Shown: in pieces, positions 54,367 through 63,179 of the stretch
How positions within the stretch are numbered: position 1 is the first letter of the stretch
Layout of the letters: every line of letters starts with the position of its first letter
From: Litoreibacter meonggei
GTDB taxonomy: Bacteria > Pseudomonadota > Alphaproteobacteria > Rhodobacterales > Rhodobacteraceae
Reading direction: 5' to 3'
Assembly: GCF_003663885.1 (NCBI RefSeq)
Contig: NZ_RCCE01000005.1
Coordinates: forward strand, 62,001 to 126,000
Length of the DNA: 64,000 nt
Made by a program: the position numbers and the translations under genes
Notes under the pieces: model-generated
Database searches by the model: none
What the model saw: the letters and a program-made list of their open reading frames with translations, nothing else
Told to the model about the DNA's origin: nothing

Positions 54367-54789
54367 ATGATCCGCGTGAACGACACCATTATCATTGAAG
54401 ACTGGGAGTTGACCGAAAGCTTCACCCGCGCCCAAGGGCCGGGCGGGCAGAACGTCAACAAGGTCGCCACCGCAGTTGAATTGCGCTTTGAAGCCGAGCG
54501 ATCCCCGAACCTGACTGCGCCGGTGAAGGCACGGTTGAAACGGCTCGCCGGACGGCGCTGGACGACCGAGGGTGCGTTGATCATCTTCGTGCAAGAGACG
54601 CGTTCTCAAGCCCGCAATCGCGAAATCGCAGAAGTTCGCTTGCGCGAGCTGATTCTGAAAGCACTGGAAACCCCAAAGCGAAGGATCAAGACCCGCCCCA
54701 CTCTTGGGTCGCAACGCCGCAGAATAGCGGCCAAGAAACAGCGCGGAGAAGTCAAATCACTGCGCGGGAAGGTCAATGATGACGACTGA
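54367..54789 (+). CDS. arfB: Alternative ribosome-rescue factor B (aminoacyl-tRNA hydrolase)
   Basis: A 140-residue RF1-type protein with the catalytic GGQ in RAQGPGGQNVNKVATAVELR and a basic C-terminal tail (RRRIAAKKQRGEVKSLRGK) that enters the empty mRNA channel. It releases peptides from stalled ribosomes independently of tmRNA-SmpB, whose SmpB gene is also in this window. ATG 54367 is preferred over 54349. It overlaps the next gene by 14 bases. Confidence 0.93.
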   Translation: MIRVNDTIIIEDWELTESFTRAQGPGGQNVNKVATAVELRFEAERSPNLTAPVKARLKRLAGRRWTTEGALIIFVQETRSQARNREIAEVRLRELILKALETPKRRIKTRPTLGSQRRRIAAKKQRGEVKSLRGKVNDDD

Positions 54790-56053
54790 TCTACTGGCAC
54801 GCCGAGAGCGCCTGCTTGGCCCGAATGTTCCGATTTTCTATGACGAACCAGTCCATTTGGTACGCGGCGAAGGCGTGTGGCTTTGGGACGCGGATGGGAA
54901 GAAGTATCTCGATTGCTACAATAACGTCCCGCATGTCGGGCATTGCCACCCCCACGTGGTGGAAGCGATCACCCGTCAGGCCATGACACTAAACACCCAC
55001 ACGCGGTATCTGCACGAAGGCATACTGGATTACACCGAGCGATTGACGGCTACCCTGTCCCACGACCTGAGCCAATTGATCATGGTTTGCACGGGTTCGG
55101 AGGCCAACGATATCGCCCTCCGCATGGCACAGGCCATGACCGGAAAAACTGGGATCATTGCAACCGACAACACCTATCACGGCAACACGCTTGCGACATC
55201 GCAGCTATCTACTCGTCGCCCGCCAATCGGGGGCTATCCTCGCCATGTTCGTCTGGTTCCGGCACCTGATAGCGTCCGACCTGTCGGTGGCACGCTCGAG
55301 GGGCAATCGCAAGCATTCGCCGAAAACGTCCAGCGCGCGATTGAGGAATTGGAAGCCGAGGGATGTGGCTTTTCCGGCTTTATGCTGTGCCCGAGTTTCG
55401 CCAATGAAGGTATACCCGCTATCGCACCAGGATTTCTCGATCCGACTGTCGAAGTTGTGCGCCGTGCTGGGGGATTGCTTCTGTGCGACGAAGTCCAACC
55501 TGGTTTCGGCAGGATCGGAGTTAATTTCTGGGGTCACGACTGGCTGGGCTTTTCACCGGACGTCGTGACCGTCGGTAAGCCCATGGCGAATGGCCATCCG
55601 GCTGCAGCGGTCGTGGCGCGCCCGGACATCATGGCAACCTTCCGTACCGCTTTTGGTTACTTCAACACGTTTGGCGGCAACCCTGTCAGCTGCGCCGCGG
55701 CGATGGCGACAATGGATGTGATCGAAGCTGATGGGCTACAGGAAAACGCGCGGGTGGTAGGGGCCTACGCGCTCCAGAGACTCAAGCGTATCGAGCACCC
55801 ACTAAAAGCAGAAGCCCGAGGCTTGGGACTTTTCTTCGGCATAGAGTTTGTCTTGGACGATGGAACACCCGCGACGGATTTCGCAGCACAAGTGGTGGAG
55901 CGTATGCGCGAGGGTGGCGTCTTGATGAACCGCATCGGGCGCGACATGAACACGTTGAAAATGCGCCCACCGATGCCCTTCGGGATCGAGCACGCCGACC
56001 TAGCGATGGACCTGTTGGAAGAAACACTTCGCGAGGTGCCATGTGACACCTGA
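54776..56053 (+). CDS. Class III aminotransferase-fold PLP enzyme (ethanolamine-phosphate phospho-lyase-like)
   Basis: A 425-residue PLP protein. The opening FYDEPVHLVRGEGVWLWDADG, VCTGSEANDIALRMA, the DEVQPGFGRIG motif and the PLP Lys in TVGKPMANGHP are seen. This subgroup includes human ETNPPL and PHYKPL, phospho-lyases acting on phosphoethanolamine and phosphohydroxylysine. The next gene is a phosphotransferase overlapping by 11 bases, the same kinase/lyase pairing. Ordinary omega-transaminase is the alternative. Confidence 0.85.
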   Translation: MMTTDLLARRERLLGPNVPIFYDEPVHLVRGEGVWLWDADGKKYLDCYNNVPHVGHCHPHVVEAITRQAMTLNTHTRYLHEGILDYTERLTATLSHDLSQLIMVCTGSEANDIALRMAQAMTGKTGIIATDNTYHGNTLATSQLSTRRPPIGGYPRHVRLVPAPDSVRPVGGTLEGQSQAFAENVQRAIEELEAEGCGFSGFMLCPSFANEGIPAIAPGFLDPTVEVVRRAGGLLLCDEVQPGFGRIGVNFWGHDWLGFSPDVVTVGKPMANGHPAAAVVARPDIMATFRTAFGYFNTFGGNPVSCAAAMATMDVIEADGLQENARVVGAYALQRLKRIEHPLKAEARGLGLFFGIEFVLDDGTPATDFAAQVVERMREGGVLMNRIGRDMNTLKMRPPMPFGIEHADLAMDLLEETLREVPCDT

Positions 56054-57017
56054 ACAAGCCACCGCAAAAGCAATCCTCGCCGCCGAAGTCTGGGGTGGTT
56101 TGGAAACGCCCCCACGCCTAATCAAGAACCGCGAAAACGCCGTGTTTGAGGTCAGGCTAATTCACGGCGGGCACGCCGCGTTGCGCCTGCACAGGATGGG
56201 CTATCAGCCCAAGGCCTCGATCGAAGGCGAACTTATCTGGACCGACCGCCTGCGCAGCGTAGGCTTTACTTGCCCGGCTCCGATACCGACCAAAGACAGC
56301 CAACTGACCGTCGAGTTACCTGATGGCCAGATCGCTTCCTGCGTAGCGTGGCTTGATGCAACGCCAATAGGCGAAAACGGAGTGGCCTTTGCTGGCAGCG
56401 TTCAGGAGCATTGCGCCCTCTACCATCGCGTTGGCCGACTTATCGCACAGCAGCATAAGGCAACCGAAGCAATCGACACGTCGGATATTCAACGCCCCGC
56501 ATGGGATTGTGAGGCCTTGCTCGGAGACACCCCCCATTGGGGCCGGTTCTGGGAAAATCCGTCGCTAGAGCCAAACGAAGCGGTGTTGCTACTCGAAGCT
56601 CGCGACAATGCTGCTCGGCATCTCGCGGCTCTTAACCCGACGATCAATCTAATTCATGCTGACCTACTGCAAGAAAACATACTCGAAAATGAAGATGGAC
56701 TTTGGCTCATCGATTTTGACGACGGGGGGTATGGCTACCGAGGGTATGACTTCGGGACGGCCCTTATTCAACATGCTGAATTGCCCTATCTCGACGCGTT
56801 GTCAGACGCCACTATAGAGGGCTATGAAAGCCTCTGCGGTCCACAACCCTCGCTAGCTGAAGCTTTGCCGTTGTTTATCATGCTGCGCAGCATGGCATCG
56901 TGCGGTTGGACGATCTCCAGAGCGAGCGCCGATGATCCGAGCCAACGGAGATACGCCGAGCGTGCATTACGTTGCGCCCGGCATTACCTTCAAACCACGA
57001 CTTCGATGTCTTCCTGA
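56043..57017 (+). CDS. APH-family phosphotransferase (hydroxylysine/homoserine kinase-like)
   Basis: A 324-residue aminoglycoside-phosphotransferase-fold kinase. The Brenner-type catalytic loop is [12 protein letters not shown] and the metal motif [17 protein letters not shown]. It resembles hydroxylysine kinase (AGPHD1) and homoserine kinase ThrB2. It starts at GTG 56043 inside the preceding gene, and its 3' end overlaps the convergent pncB by 28 bases. It would phosphorylate the alcohol that the upstream phospho-lyase then eliminates. Confidence 0.83.
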   Translation: MTPEQATAKAILAAEVWGGLETPPRLIKNRENAVFEVRLIHGGHAALRLHRMGYQPKASIEGELIWTDRLRSVGFTCPAPIPTKDSQLTVELPDGQIASCVAWLDATPIGENGVAFAGSVQEHCALYHRVGRLIAQQHKATEAIDTSDIQRPAWDCEALLGDTPHWGRFWENPSLEPNEAVLLLEARDNAARHLAALNPTINLIHADLLQENILENEDGLWLIDFDDGGYGYRGYDFGTALIQHAELPYLDALSDATIEGYESLCGPQPSLAEALPLFIMLRSMASCGWTISRASADDPSQRRYAERALRCARHYLQTTTSMSS

Positions 57018-58282
57018 TCGCCGACGCCGAACACCCGCTTGTAGCGCTCGATCTCGGATGCTGGCCCCATGGCCTTGCGCGGGTTGTCGGACAGCTTAAC
57101 GGTCGGGCGACCATTGGCGGACACCGCCTTGCACACCAACGAGAACGGCACGAGACCGTTATCGGGAACAAGCCCCCGGAAGTCATTGGTGAGCAATGTG
57201 CCCCACCCGAACGAGACGCGAACCCGCCCGCGGAACTGCGTCTGAAGTTCGATAATTTTGTCAACGTCCAGCCCGTCCGAGAAAATCACAAGCTTTTGCG
57301 TCGGATCTTCCCCGCGTGACTTCCACCAATTGATCGCGCGTTCCGCGCCCTCGGCAGGATCACCACTGTCGATGCGCATGCCAGTCCAGCCTGCCAGCCA
57401 GTCGGGTGCCTCGGCAAGGAAACCGTCAGTGCCGTAGGTGTCTGGCAAAATAATTCGCAAGTTTCCCTCGTGCTCTTCTTGCCAGTCAGCCAGAACGTCG
57501 TAGGGGGCTTGTCGCAGGGCCTCATCGCTCTCAGCAAGCGCCGAGTAGACCATGGGCAACTCGTGCGCATTGGTCCCGATCGCTTCAACTTCGCGGCGCA
57601 TGGCGATCAAGCAATTCGAAGTGCCGACGAACTTGTTGCCAAGCCCCTCCTGCATCGCCTGCACACACCAATCCTGCCACATGAAGCTGTGACGGCGGCG
57701 CGTGCCGAAATCTGCGACACGCAGATCGTCTACACCTTGCAGCTTCTCGACCTTTTCCCAAAGCCGCGTCATGGCGCGGGCATAGAGAACCTGAAGCTCG
57801 AAGCGGCCCATGTCTTTCAACACAGCCCGTGACCGCAGCTCCATCAAAATGGCCAGCGCGGGAATTTCCCAAAGCATGACCTCGGGCCATTTGCCCTCGA
57901 AGGTCAACTCGTACTGGCCGTCACGTTTTTCCAAATGGTAGGCTGGCATGGAGACATTTTCGAACCACTCCATAAAGTCCGGGCGGAACATCTGGCGTTT
58001 GCCATAGAAGGTATTACCACGAAGGAACGTGCTTTCGCCACGCGATAGCGACAGTGACCGGATGTGATCCAATTGCTCACGCAACTCGCCCTCATCCACC
58101 AAATCTGCCAGCCGGATATCCTTGCTACGGTTGATCAGGGAGAACGTGACATTGGTATCGCGATTGTTGCGAAACACCGACTGGCACATCAGAAGTTTGT
58201 AGAAATCGGTGTCGATCAGGGACCGCACAATCGGGTCGATCTTCCACTTGTGGTTATAAACCCGCGACGCAATATCAACCAT
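56990..58282 (-). CDS. pncB: Nicotinate phosphoribosyltransferase
   Basis: A 430-residue NAD-salvage enzyme joining nicotinate to PRPP. The opening [20 protein letters not shown], the ATP-site [20 protein letters not shown] with FVGTSNCL, and the [10 protein letters not shown] segment are typical PncB features. ATG 58282 overlaps the pncA stop, giving translational coupling; an ATG at 58300 is possible. Together with PncA it turns nicotinamide into nicotinate mononucleotide. Confidence 0.95.
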   Translation of the reverse strand: MVDIASRVYNHKWKIDPIVRSLIDTDFYKLLMCQSVFRNNRDTNVTFSLINRSKDIRLADLVDEGELREQLDHIRSLSLSRGESTFLRGNTFYGKRQMFRPDFMEWFENVSMPAYHLEKRDGQYELTFEGKWPEVMLWEIPALAILMELRSRAVLKDMGRFELQVLYARAMTRLWEKVEKLQGVDDLRVADFGTRRRHSFMWQDWCVQAMQEGLGNKFVGTSNCLIAMRREVEAIGTNAHELPMVYSALAESDEALRQAPYDVLADWQEEHEGNLRIILPDTYGTDGFLAEAPDWLAGWTGMRIDSGDPAEGAERAINWWKSRGEDPTQKLVIFSDGLDVDKIIELQTQFRGRVRVSFGWGTLLTNDFRGLVPDNGLVPFSLVCKAVSANGRPTVKLSDNPRKAMGPASEIERYKRVFGVGDQEDIEVVV

Positions 58283-58883
58283 TGAGCTGCACTCCAGCAT
58301 CAGTCATTCCAAGAAGGGCAGCCTCTAGCGATCCGTCCAGATCAATTGCGCGGCACAGGCTTTGGTCAACACTCACGTCAAAGCCCAGCTTCGCGCCATC
58401 CACTGCCGAAAAGTTCACGCAGAAATCCAACGCCAAGCCCACCATAGTCAGTTTTTTGACCCCACGCGTGCGTAGATAACCTTCAAGCCCCGTTGGCGTG
58501 ACATGGTCATTCTCAAAGAAGGCCGAATAGCTATCGACGGCGGGATTGAACCCCTTCCGCACGATCATCTGCGCAGAATCGGCATGCAGGTCTTGATGAA
58601 ATTCAGCGCCATGGCTTCCCTGCAAACAATGATCCGGCCACAACACTTGTGGGCCATAGGACATGTCGGTCACAGAAAACGGTTCTAGCCCGTCATGAGA
58701 AGACGCAAAAGACGAGTGCCCCGCAGGGTGCCAATCTTGGGTTAAGACAACAATCTGGAACTGACTCATCAAGCCATTGATCGCTCCGACAATTTCGTCG
58801 CCTCCTGCCACAGCAAGCGCCCCGCCCGGACAGAAATCATTCTGTAGGTCGATGACAATTAGGGCCTCATCGGCTGCGCGCAT
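58275..58883 (-). CDS. pncA: Nicotinamidase
   Basis: A 202-residue isochorismatase-like hydrolase. The catalytic triad is visible as Asp in [14 protein letters not shown], Lys in IVRKGF and Cys in [25 protein letters not shown] supplies the metal-site histidines. It deaminates nicotinamide to nicotinate for PncB. The two genes overlap by 8 bases. Confidence 0.95.
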   Translation of the reverse strand: MRAADEALIVIDLQNDFCPGGALAVAGGDEIVGAINGLMSQFQIVVLTQDWHPAGHSSFASSHDGLEPFSVTDMSYGPQVLWPDHCLQGSHGAEFHQDLHADSAQMIVRKGFNPAVDSYSAFFENDHVTPTGLEGYLRTRGVKKLTMVGLALDFCVNFSAVDGAKLGFDVSVDQSLCRAIDLDGSLEAALLGMTDAGVQLNG

Positions 58884-58986
58884 ATCTCATCCTTTCAGGA
58901 TTTCGCCTAAACTTGCTAGGCGCATGCCCGCCTTGCGTCAACAGCCCGCACTTGATCCTGCTTTTGCACGGTCGTAAAGCGTCACC

Positions 58987-59886
58987 ATGTTTACAGTTGC
59001 AGCACTCTACCATTTCACCCGTTTCCCCGACCCAGACAACCTGCGTCCCGCCTTGGTCACCCTGTGCGAACGCGAGGGCATACGCGGCACCTTGCTGGTC
59101 GCCAAAGAGGGGATCAATGGAACTGTGGCGGGCAATCGTGCGGGCATTGATGCCTTGCTTGCTCATCTACGCGCTCTGCCCGGCTGCGCTGACTTGGAGC
59201 ATAAGGAATCCGTCGCCTCCGAGATGCCGTTCAACCGTATGAAAGTTCGCCTGAAGCGCGAGATTGTGACGATGGGCCAACCCGACGTCGACCCGCTGGC
59301 GCGCACCGGACACTATGTGAAACCCGCCGATTGGAATGATCTGATACAAGCAGGCGACGTTGCTGTAATCGACACCCGCAACGACTACGAAGTGGCAATC
59401 GGCACATTCGAAGGTGCCATCGACCCGAAAACCAAAAGCTTCGGCGAGTTTCCTGCTTGGTGGGAGGCCAACAAAGACCGTTTCCACAACAAGCGCGTCG
59501 CCATGTTTTGCACTGGCGGTATCCGCTGCGAGAAATCAACCAATTACCTCCTCGGGCAAGGCGTTGAAGACGTCTATCACCTGCAAGGCGGCATTCTAAA
59601 GTATCTAGAGGAAGTGCCCGAAGCCGAGAGCACTTGGAACGGCGAATGCTTCGTCTTCGATGGCCGAGTTTCCGTGGGTCATGCGCTAAAAGAAGGCGAT
59701 CTTAAGCTATGCTACGCATGTCGCCGCCCCCTGCAGCCAGAAGACCTGCGCCGCGACGAATACGAGCTTGGGGTTAGCTGCCATCATTGCCTGCAGGAAA
59801 CATCCGCTGACGATCGCGAGCGATTTCGTGAACGCCAAAAGCAAATTAAGCTGGCGACCAAACGAGGCGAAAAGCACATCGGTTAA
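58987..59886 (+). CDS. trhO: tRNA uridine(34) hydroxylase TrhO (rhodanese domain)
   Basis: A 299-residue UPF0176/YceA protein. An N-terminal acylphosphatase-like domain (LCEREGIRGTLLVAKEGINGTVAG, in part) is followed by a rhodanese domain with active Cys in MFCTGGIRCEKS and a C-terminal Cys cluster (CYACRRPL, SCHHCLQE). It hydroxylates U34 in tRNA. It overlaps the convergent flavoprotein gene by 4 bases. Confidence 0.95.
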   Translation: MFTVAALYHFTRFPDPDNLRPALVTLCEREGIRGTLLVAKEGINGTVAGNRAGIDALLAHLRALPGCADLEHKESVASEMPFNRMKVRLKREIVTMGQPDVDPLARTGHYVKPADWNDLIQAGDVAVIDTRNDYEVAIGTFEGAIDPKTKSFGEFPAWWEANKDRFHNKRVAMFCTGGIRCEKSTNYLLGQGVEDVYHLQGGILKYLEEVPEAESTWNGECFVFDGRVSVGHALKEGDLKLCYACRRPLQPEDLRRDEYELGVSCHHCLQETSADDRERFRERQKQIKLATKRGEKHIG

Positions 59887-61046
59887 CGTCCGCGTAACGC
59901 TCTGCTAATCTTACGAGTTATCGATTGCGCACCACGGTGCAATATCATGCGAGCGGAGAAATCATTTCTGAAGAAGCGCAGCAATTCCTCTGGCGACAGA
60001 GTACGCATTCGCGCGACGGATCGGTCCCAATCTTGGGGGGTGTAGGCAGCGGCGCGGCGGTTCGCTTCGAACCCAATACGGTATTGCAAGGCCAGCTTAC
60101 GACGGACCATTCGCTCCCAACGCCTTAGCGCATCCGGTGACCCGTCCCCCAAGGCAGCACCTAAATTCCGTCCCTGTTCGATGCAGATTCGGATACCCTC
60201 ACCCAATGTTGGAGTTGCCATATTTGCGCTGTCGCCAACACGCACAACACCGTCGAAAACTAGGTTAGATGTGAAAGGAATGGACGGTAAAATTCCTGCA
60301 TTCACATGGAAGTTTTCGGGCTTAGGGAGCTCCATCTTTTCCAACGCGCCACCCTCAAGAAGCCCTTGCATAAGGGTTTTGGGTGATTGGTCAGAATCCG
60401 GCTCGATCACCCCCACGCCGAGCCGTAAATTCCCGGAAGTTGTTGGGAAAGCCCAGCCATAGCCTGTCGGCGTAGCAGAACCAAAGAAAAGTGCCGCACG
60501 GTTTGGATCATGAAATGGGGCTGCGAATTCATATTCGATCCCGATGCCGCGCCTGTCGGGCGGCGCCCACAAACCCAAGTCTTGCAACACGGCGCAGTGC
60601 CAACCGGAAGCATCCACAATGATGCGTGAAACCACTTCATACTCTTCCCCGTTTTTGCGCAGCCGGGAAACGAACTGCCCGCCTTTCCGACACGTTCCCA
60701 GATATTTGGTCGCACAGCGGATGTCCGCGTTGGATTGCACCGACAACCATCGGTAGAGATCAGTGACATTCAAAACAGCCACGGGATCTGACGACATATC
60801 GACCGTCAGATGTTCGTTGTCCGAATAGATATCCGCATGGTTTACCGGATGAGCAAACTCAGGTGGAAGTCCCAGCGCGTCAACGTCCCGCATCCAGCAG
60901 CCGCCAGACGTACGAACCGGCTTACCGATTTCGCGATCTTGGTGCACCAGAATGGCTGAAACGTGGTCTGGTAGTGTTGACGCAACTGACAAGCCCGCCG
61001 GGCCACCACCAACAATTAGAATTTCTGTATCGACACGTTCCAGCAT
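59883..61046 (-). CDS. FAD-dependent oxidoreductase of the geranylgeranyl reductase type
   Basis: A 387-residue flavoprotein with VGGGPAGLSVASTL near residue 13, GDSANMATPTLGEGIRICIEQG near 270, and the RRYGGR-like central region typical of the GGR/Lip family. Relatives reduce isoprenoid chains or hydroxylate; no bacteriochlorophyll genes are in view, so the substrate is unknown. The N-terminal SGGCWMRDVDALGLP is consistent with the archaeal-type branch. Confidence 0.82.
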   Translation of the reverse strand: MLERVDTEILIVGGGPAGLSVASTLPDHVSAILVHQDREIGKPVRTSGGCWMRDVDALGLPPEFAHPVNHADIYSDNEHLTVDMSSDPVAVLNVTDLYRWLSVQSNADIRCATKYLGTCRKGGQFVSRLRKNGEEYEVVSRIIVDASGWHCAVLQDLGLWAPPDRRGIGIEYEFAAPFHDPNRAALFFGSATPTGYGWAFPTTSGNLRLGVGVIEPDSDQSPKTLMQGLLEGGALEKMELPKPENFHVNAGILPSIPFTSNLVFDGVVRVGDSANMATPTLGEGIRICIEQGRNLGAALGDGSPDALRRWERMVRRKLALQYRIGFEANRRAAAYTPQDWDRSVARMRTLSPEELLRFFRNDFSARMILHRGAQSITRKISRALRGR

Positions 61047-61097
61047 ACCCTACTTCTGACACAGCTTGCTGCTGCTATGCCACGGAGAAAACGGCAC

Positions 61098-61568
61098 CTA
61101 CTTCTTGAGTTCCGCTACATAGGCAGCTACCTGCCGCGCGGTTTGACCCCGCAACCTGCGCAATGCTTCAAGTTGCGATGCAGTCGGCAAGTCGATCAGG
61201 TGCTTTGCAATCAAAGCTGGATGCTGTGCCAATATATCTGCCGCTTTTTCCTGCGGTGGGTCGACTTGTGGTAGCGCTGATCTTTCAGCTGCCTTACGTG
61301 TCATCCCAGTTGCGGCGGTCTGTTGCGGTTCAGCCAGCCGGCGAACCAGATTCGCCAGCGCCCTGCTCATATCAGGGGGCGTAGAGTTCTGCCCCAACGG
61401 TCGAACTGCAGTTCTGGCAAGGTCTTTAAAAAACGGGTGCGCGGATGTTTTGGCAAAGTCCGCCCCCAGCATTGAAACAAGCATTCGGGCTTTCTTGATC
61501 TGGGCGAACGTCGGTGACGCCCCGTTTTGCTGAGGTGTTGAAGGCAATGGCTGGGCTGGGTGGGGCAT
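61098..61568 (-). CDS. Hypothetical protein downstream of fliP
   Basis: A 156-residue protein without signal peptide or membrane helix, rich in Ala, Gln and Pro, ending QTARQVAAYVAELKK. It starts on the base after the fliP stop, so it belongs to the flagellar transcript. The conserved-looking parts are KKARMLVSMLGADFAKTS and IAKHLIDLPTASQLEALRRL. I recognise no domain; a flagellar chaperone or regulator is possible but unproven. Confidence 0.6.
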   Translation of the reverse strand: MPHPAQPLPSTPQQNGASPTFAQIKKARMLVSMLGADFAKTSAHPFFKDLARTAVRPLGQNSTPPDMSRALANLVRRLAEPQQTAATGMTRKAAERSALPQVDPPQEKAADILAQHPALIAKHLIDLPTASQLEALRRLRGQTARQVAAYVAELKK

Positions 61569-62315
61569 CTACATATAACTCCTTACAAGGGCGCTAGAGA
61601 TCAGGCTCCAGCCGTCAGCAACGACAAAAAAGGCAAGTTTGAACGGTAATGACACGATAGCGGGCGGCACCATCATCATCCCCATCGACATGAGCACCGC
61701 AGACACCACTAGATCGATAATCAAAAAAGGCAGGAAAACCAAAAAGCCAATTTGAAATGCGCGCTCGATCTCGCTCAACATGAAAGACGGGATCAAAAGC
61801 GACAATGATGCATCGCTTGGGGAACCGCCCCCGGCCTGCGCTGGTCGAAGCTCTGCCAGGGTTAAGAATGTGTCCATATCCAACCGAGCAGACATAAATC
61901 CGCGAAACGGCTCCAGCGCTTTGGGTATGGCCTCTTCTATCGTCAGCAGACCATCGTTCAGCGGTTTGAGCCCTGTTTCCCAGCTAGCTGTAAAAACAGG
62001 GTCCATTACAAAATACGTCAAGAAAAGCGCAAGGCTTACGATCAACATATTGGGCGGCGCAGATTGCAAGCCAATCGCCTGTCGCAGAATGGATAGAACG
62101 GTCACGACAAACGGGAAGCAAGTGATCATTATCGCAATGCCCGGGGCGAGGCTTAGAACGGTCATCAACGCAATTAGCTGCATCGCCCGCGCGCTCAAGG
62201 ATGCATCATCCCCAAGAGAAATTGACAGGTCTTGGGCGTCCGCGGGTATCGCCCAAAGTGATCCGGCTGACAGGACCAAAACCGCCAAAAAACAACGTAA
62301 GAACGGATTTATCAT
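61569..62315 (-). CDS. fliP: Flagellar export pore protein FliP
   Basis: A 248-residue membrane protein of the flagellar type III export gate. It has a signal peptide, then FliP signatures PGIAIMITCFPFVVTVLSILRQAIGLQSAPPN and FMLSEIERAFQIGFLVFLPFLIIDLVVSAVLMSMGMMM, quoted in part. It forms the pore with FliQ and FliR. Its start overlaps fliN (ATGA). Confidence 0.96.
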   Translation of the reverse strand: MINPFLRCFLAVLVLSAGSLWAIPADAQDLSISLGDDASLSARAMQLIALMTVLSLAPGIAIMITCFPFVVTVLSILRQAIGLQSAPPNMLIVSLALFLTYFVMDPVFTASWETGLKPLNDGLLTIEEAIPKALEPFRGFMSARLDMDTFLTLAELRPAQAGGGSPSDASLSLLIPSFMLSEIERAFQIGFLVFLPFLIIDLVVSAVLMSMGMMMVPPAIVSLPFKLAFFVVADGWSLISSALVRSYM

Positions 62316-62590
62316 TTCAATCCAGTCGTAGGATCGCCAACCGCAGTAAGGCGTACCGAAAGGCTGCCATCTTCAGAATCCGCAGGCGTTTCCAGAAATC
62401 CAGTGGCAATAAGTTTTTCGCCGACATAAAGCTCCACCGGATCGTCAATTTGAGTATTCAGCGGCAACACCGAGTCTGGTCCAAGCTCCATTAGATCCTT
62501 GATCGTAGGGGACGCAGACCCAACGCAAACGCGCAGATCAACACTCACACCCTGCAGCAAATCTTCTTTCAGGTTTGTCGGGTCAGGCAT
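62312..62590 (-). CDS. fliN: Flagellar motor switch protein FliN
   Basis: A 92-residue SpoA-domain protein (VSVDLRVCVGSASPTIKDLMELGPDSVLPLN, in part) forming the C-ring with FliG and FliM. It lacks the long N-terminal extension of enteric FliN, as is usual here. It overlaps fliH by 8 bases upstream and fliP by 4 downstream. Confidence 0.93.
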   Translation of the reverse strand: MPDPTNLKEDLLQGVSVDLRVCVGSASPTIKDLMELGPDSVLPLNTQIDDPVELYVGEKLIATGFLETPADSEDGSLSVRLTAVGDPTTGLK

Positions 62591-63179
62591 GCTTGGCCTC
62601 CATCAATTCGGGTGTTTCAAAGAACGCGTTTATGCTGTCGCGCAAAGATTGGAGCGTTTCATCCAGATCAATGCGCGCCTGCCCGTCATCGAGGTGCAAG
62701 ATCGCCTGTGACGTCGTCAAAGTCGTTTCGGGTTCTACAGTCACTGGAAATTTTATGGTGTTCGCAACCAGTTCCCGAAGCATCTCAACGCTCTCAGGCG
62801 CACATGCTATCGTAACCGAGGGCTCTCTGCTTTCCGCGACTTCATCAAGCACTTCGACGACCCGCCCTCCCAAGCTCTTTGCCAATAGCTGTGGTAAGAC
62901 AGCTTCGACCATCGCTTCCAACACCGGACGTACCGATTGCATGGTGTGCTGCCTTGCCTCAAAATACGTGAGGTTCAGCGCTTGAAGGGCCGAAGACAGC
63001 GACTCTCTGACTTCGCGATCTTGATCTTCAGTTGCGGCAGCCGCATCCTGCCAACCGCATTTGTAGCCTTCATCAAATGAGGCGCGAAGTGCGCTCGCGT
63101 CTGTACCAGCCACTTGTTTTGATGAGGGCGGGCGCGCATCAGCTAAAGAAAAGTCCTCAAAAAATTGCGAATGCGTCAT
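62583..63179 (-). CDS. fliH: FliH-like flagellar assembly protein
   Basis: A 198-residue protein. The N-terminal helix has GxxxG-like glycine (DEGYKCGWQDAAA), followed by a coiled coil and a C-terminal V/A-ATPase subunit E-like region (LHLDDGQARIDLDETLQSL). FliH regulates the export ATPase FliI. Similarity is low, so the call rests on shape and position between fliF and fliN. Confidence 0.72.
   Translation of the reverse strand: MTHSQFFEDFSLADARPPSSKQVAGTDASALRASFDEGYKCGWQDAAAATEDQDREVRESLSSALQALNLTYFEARQHTMQSVRPVLEAMVEAVLPQLLAKSLGGRVVEVLDEVAESREPSVTIACAPESVEMLRELVANTIKFPVTVEPETTLTTSQAILHLDDGQARIDLDETLQSLRDSINAFFETPELMEAKHA

Noticed and set aside
53797-54714. 305-codon minus-strand frame opposite the helicase tail and arfB
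   Set aside because: Antisense of the Lys-rich repeat tail; low complexity and no motif.
58530-58560. tRNA-like GGGATTGAACCCC
   Set aside because: It lies inside pncA and no acceptor or anticodon arms can be built.
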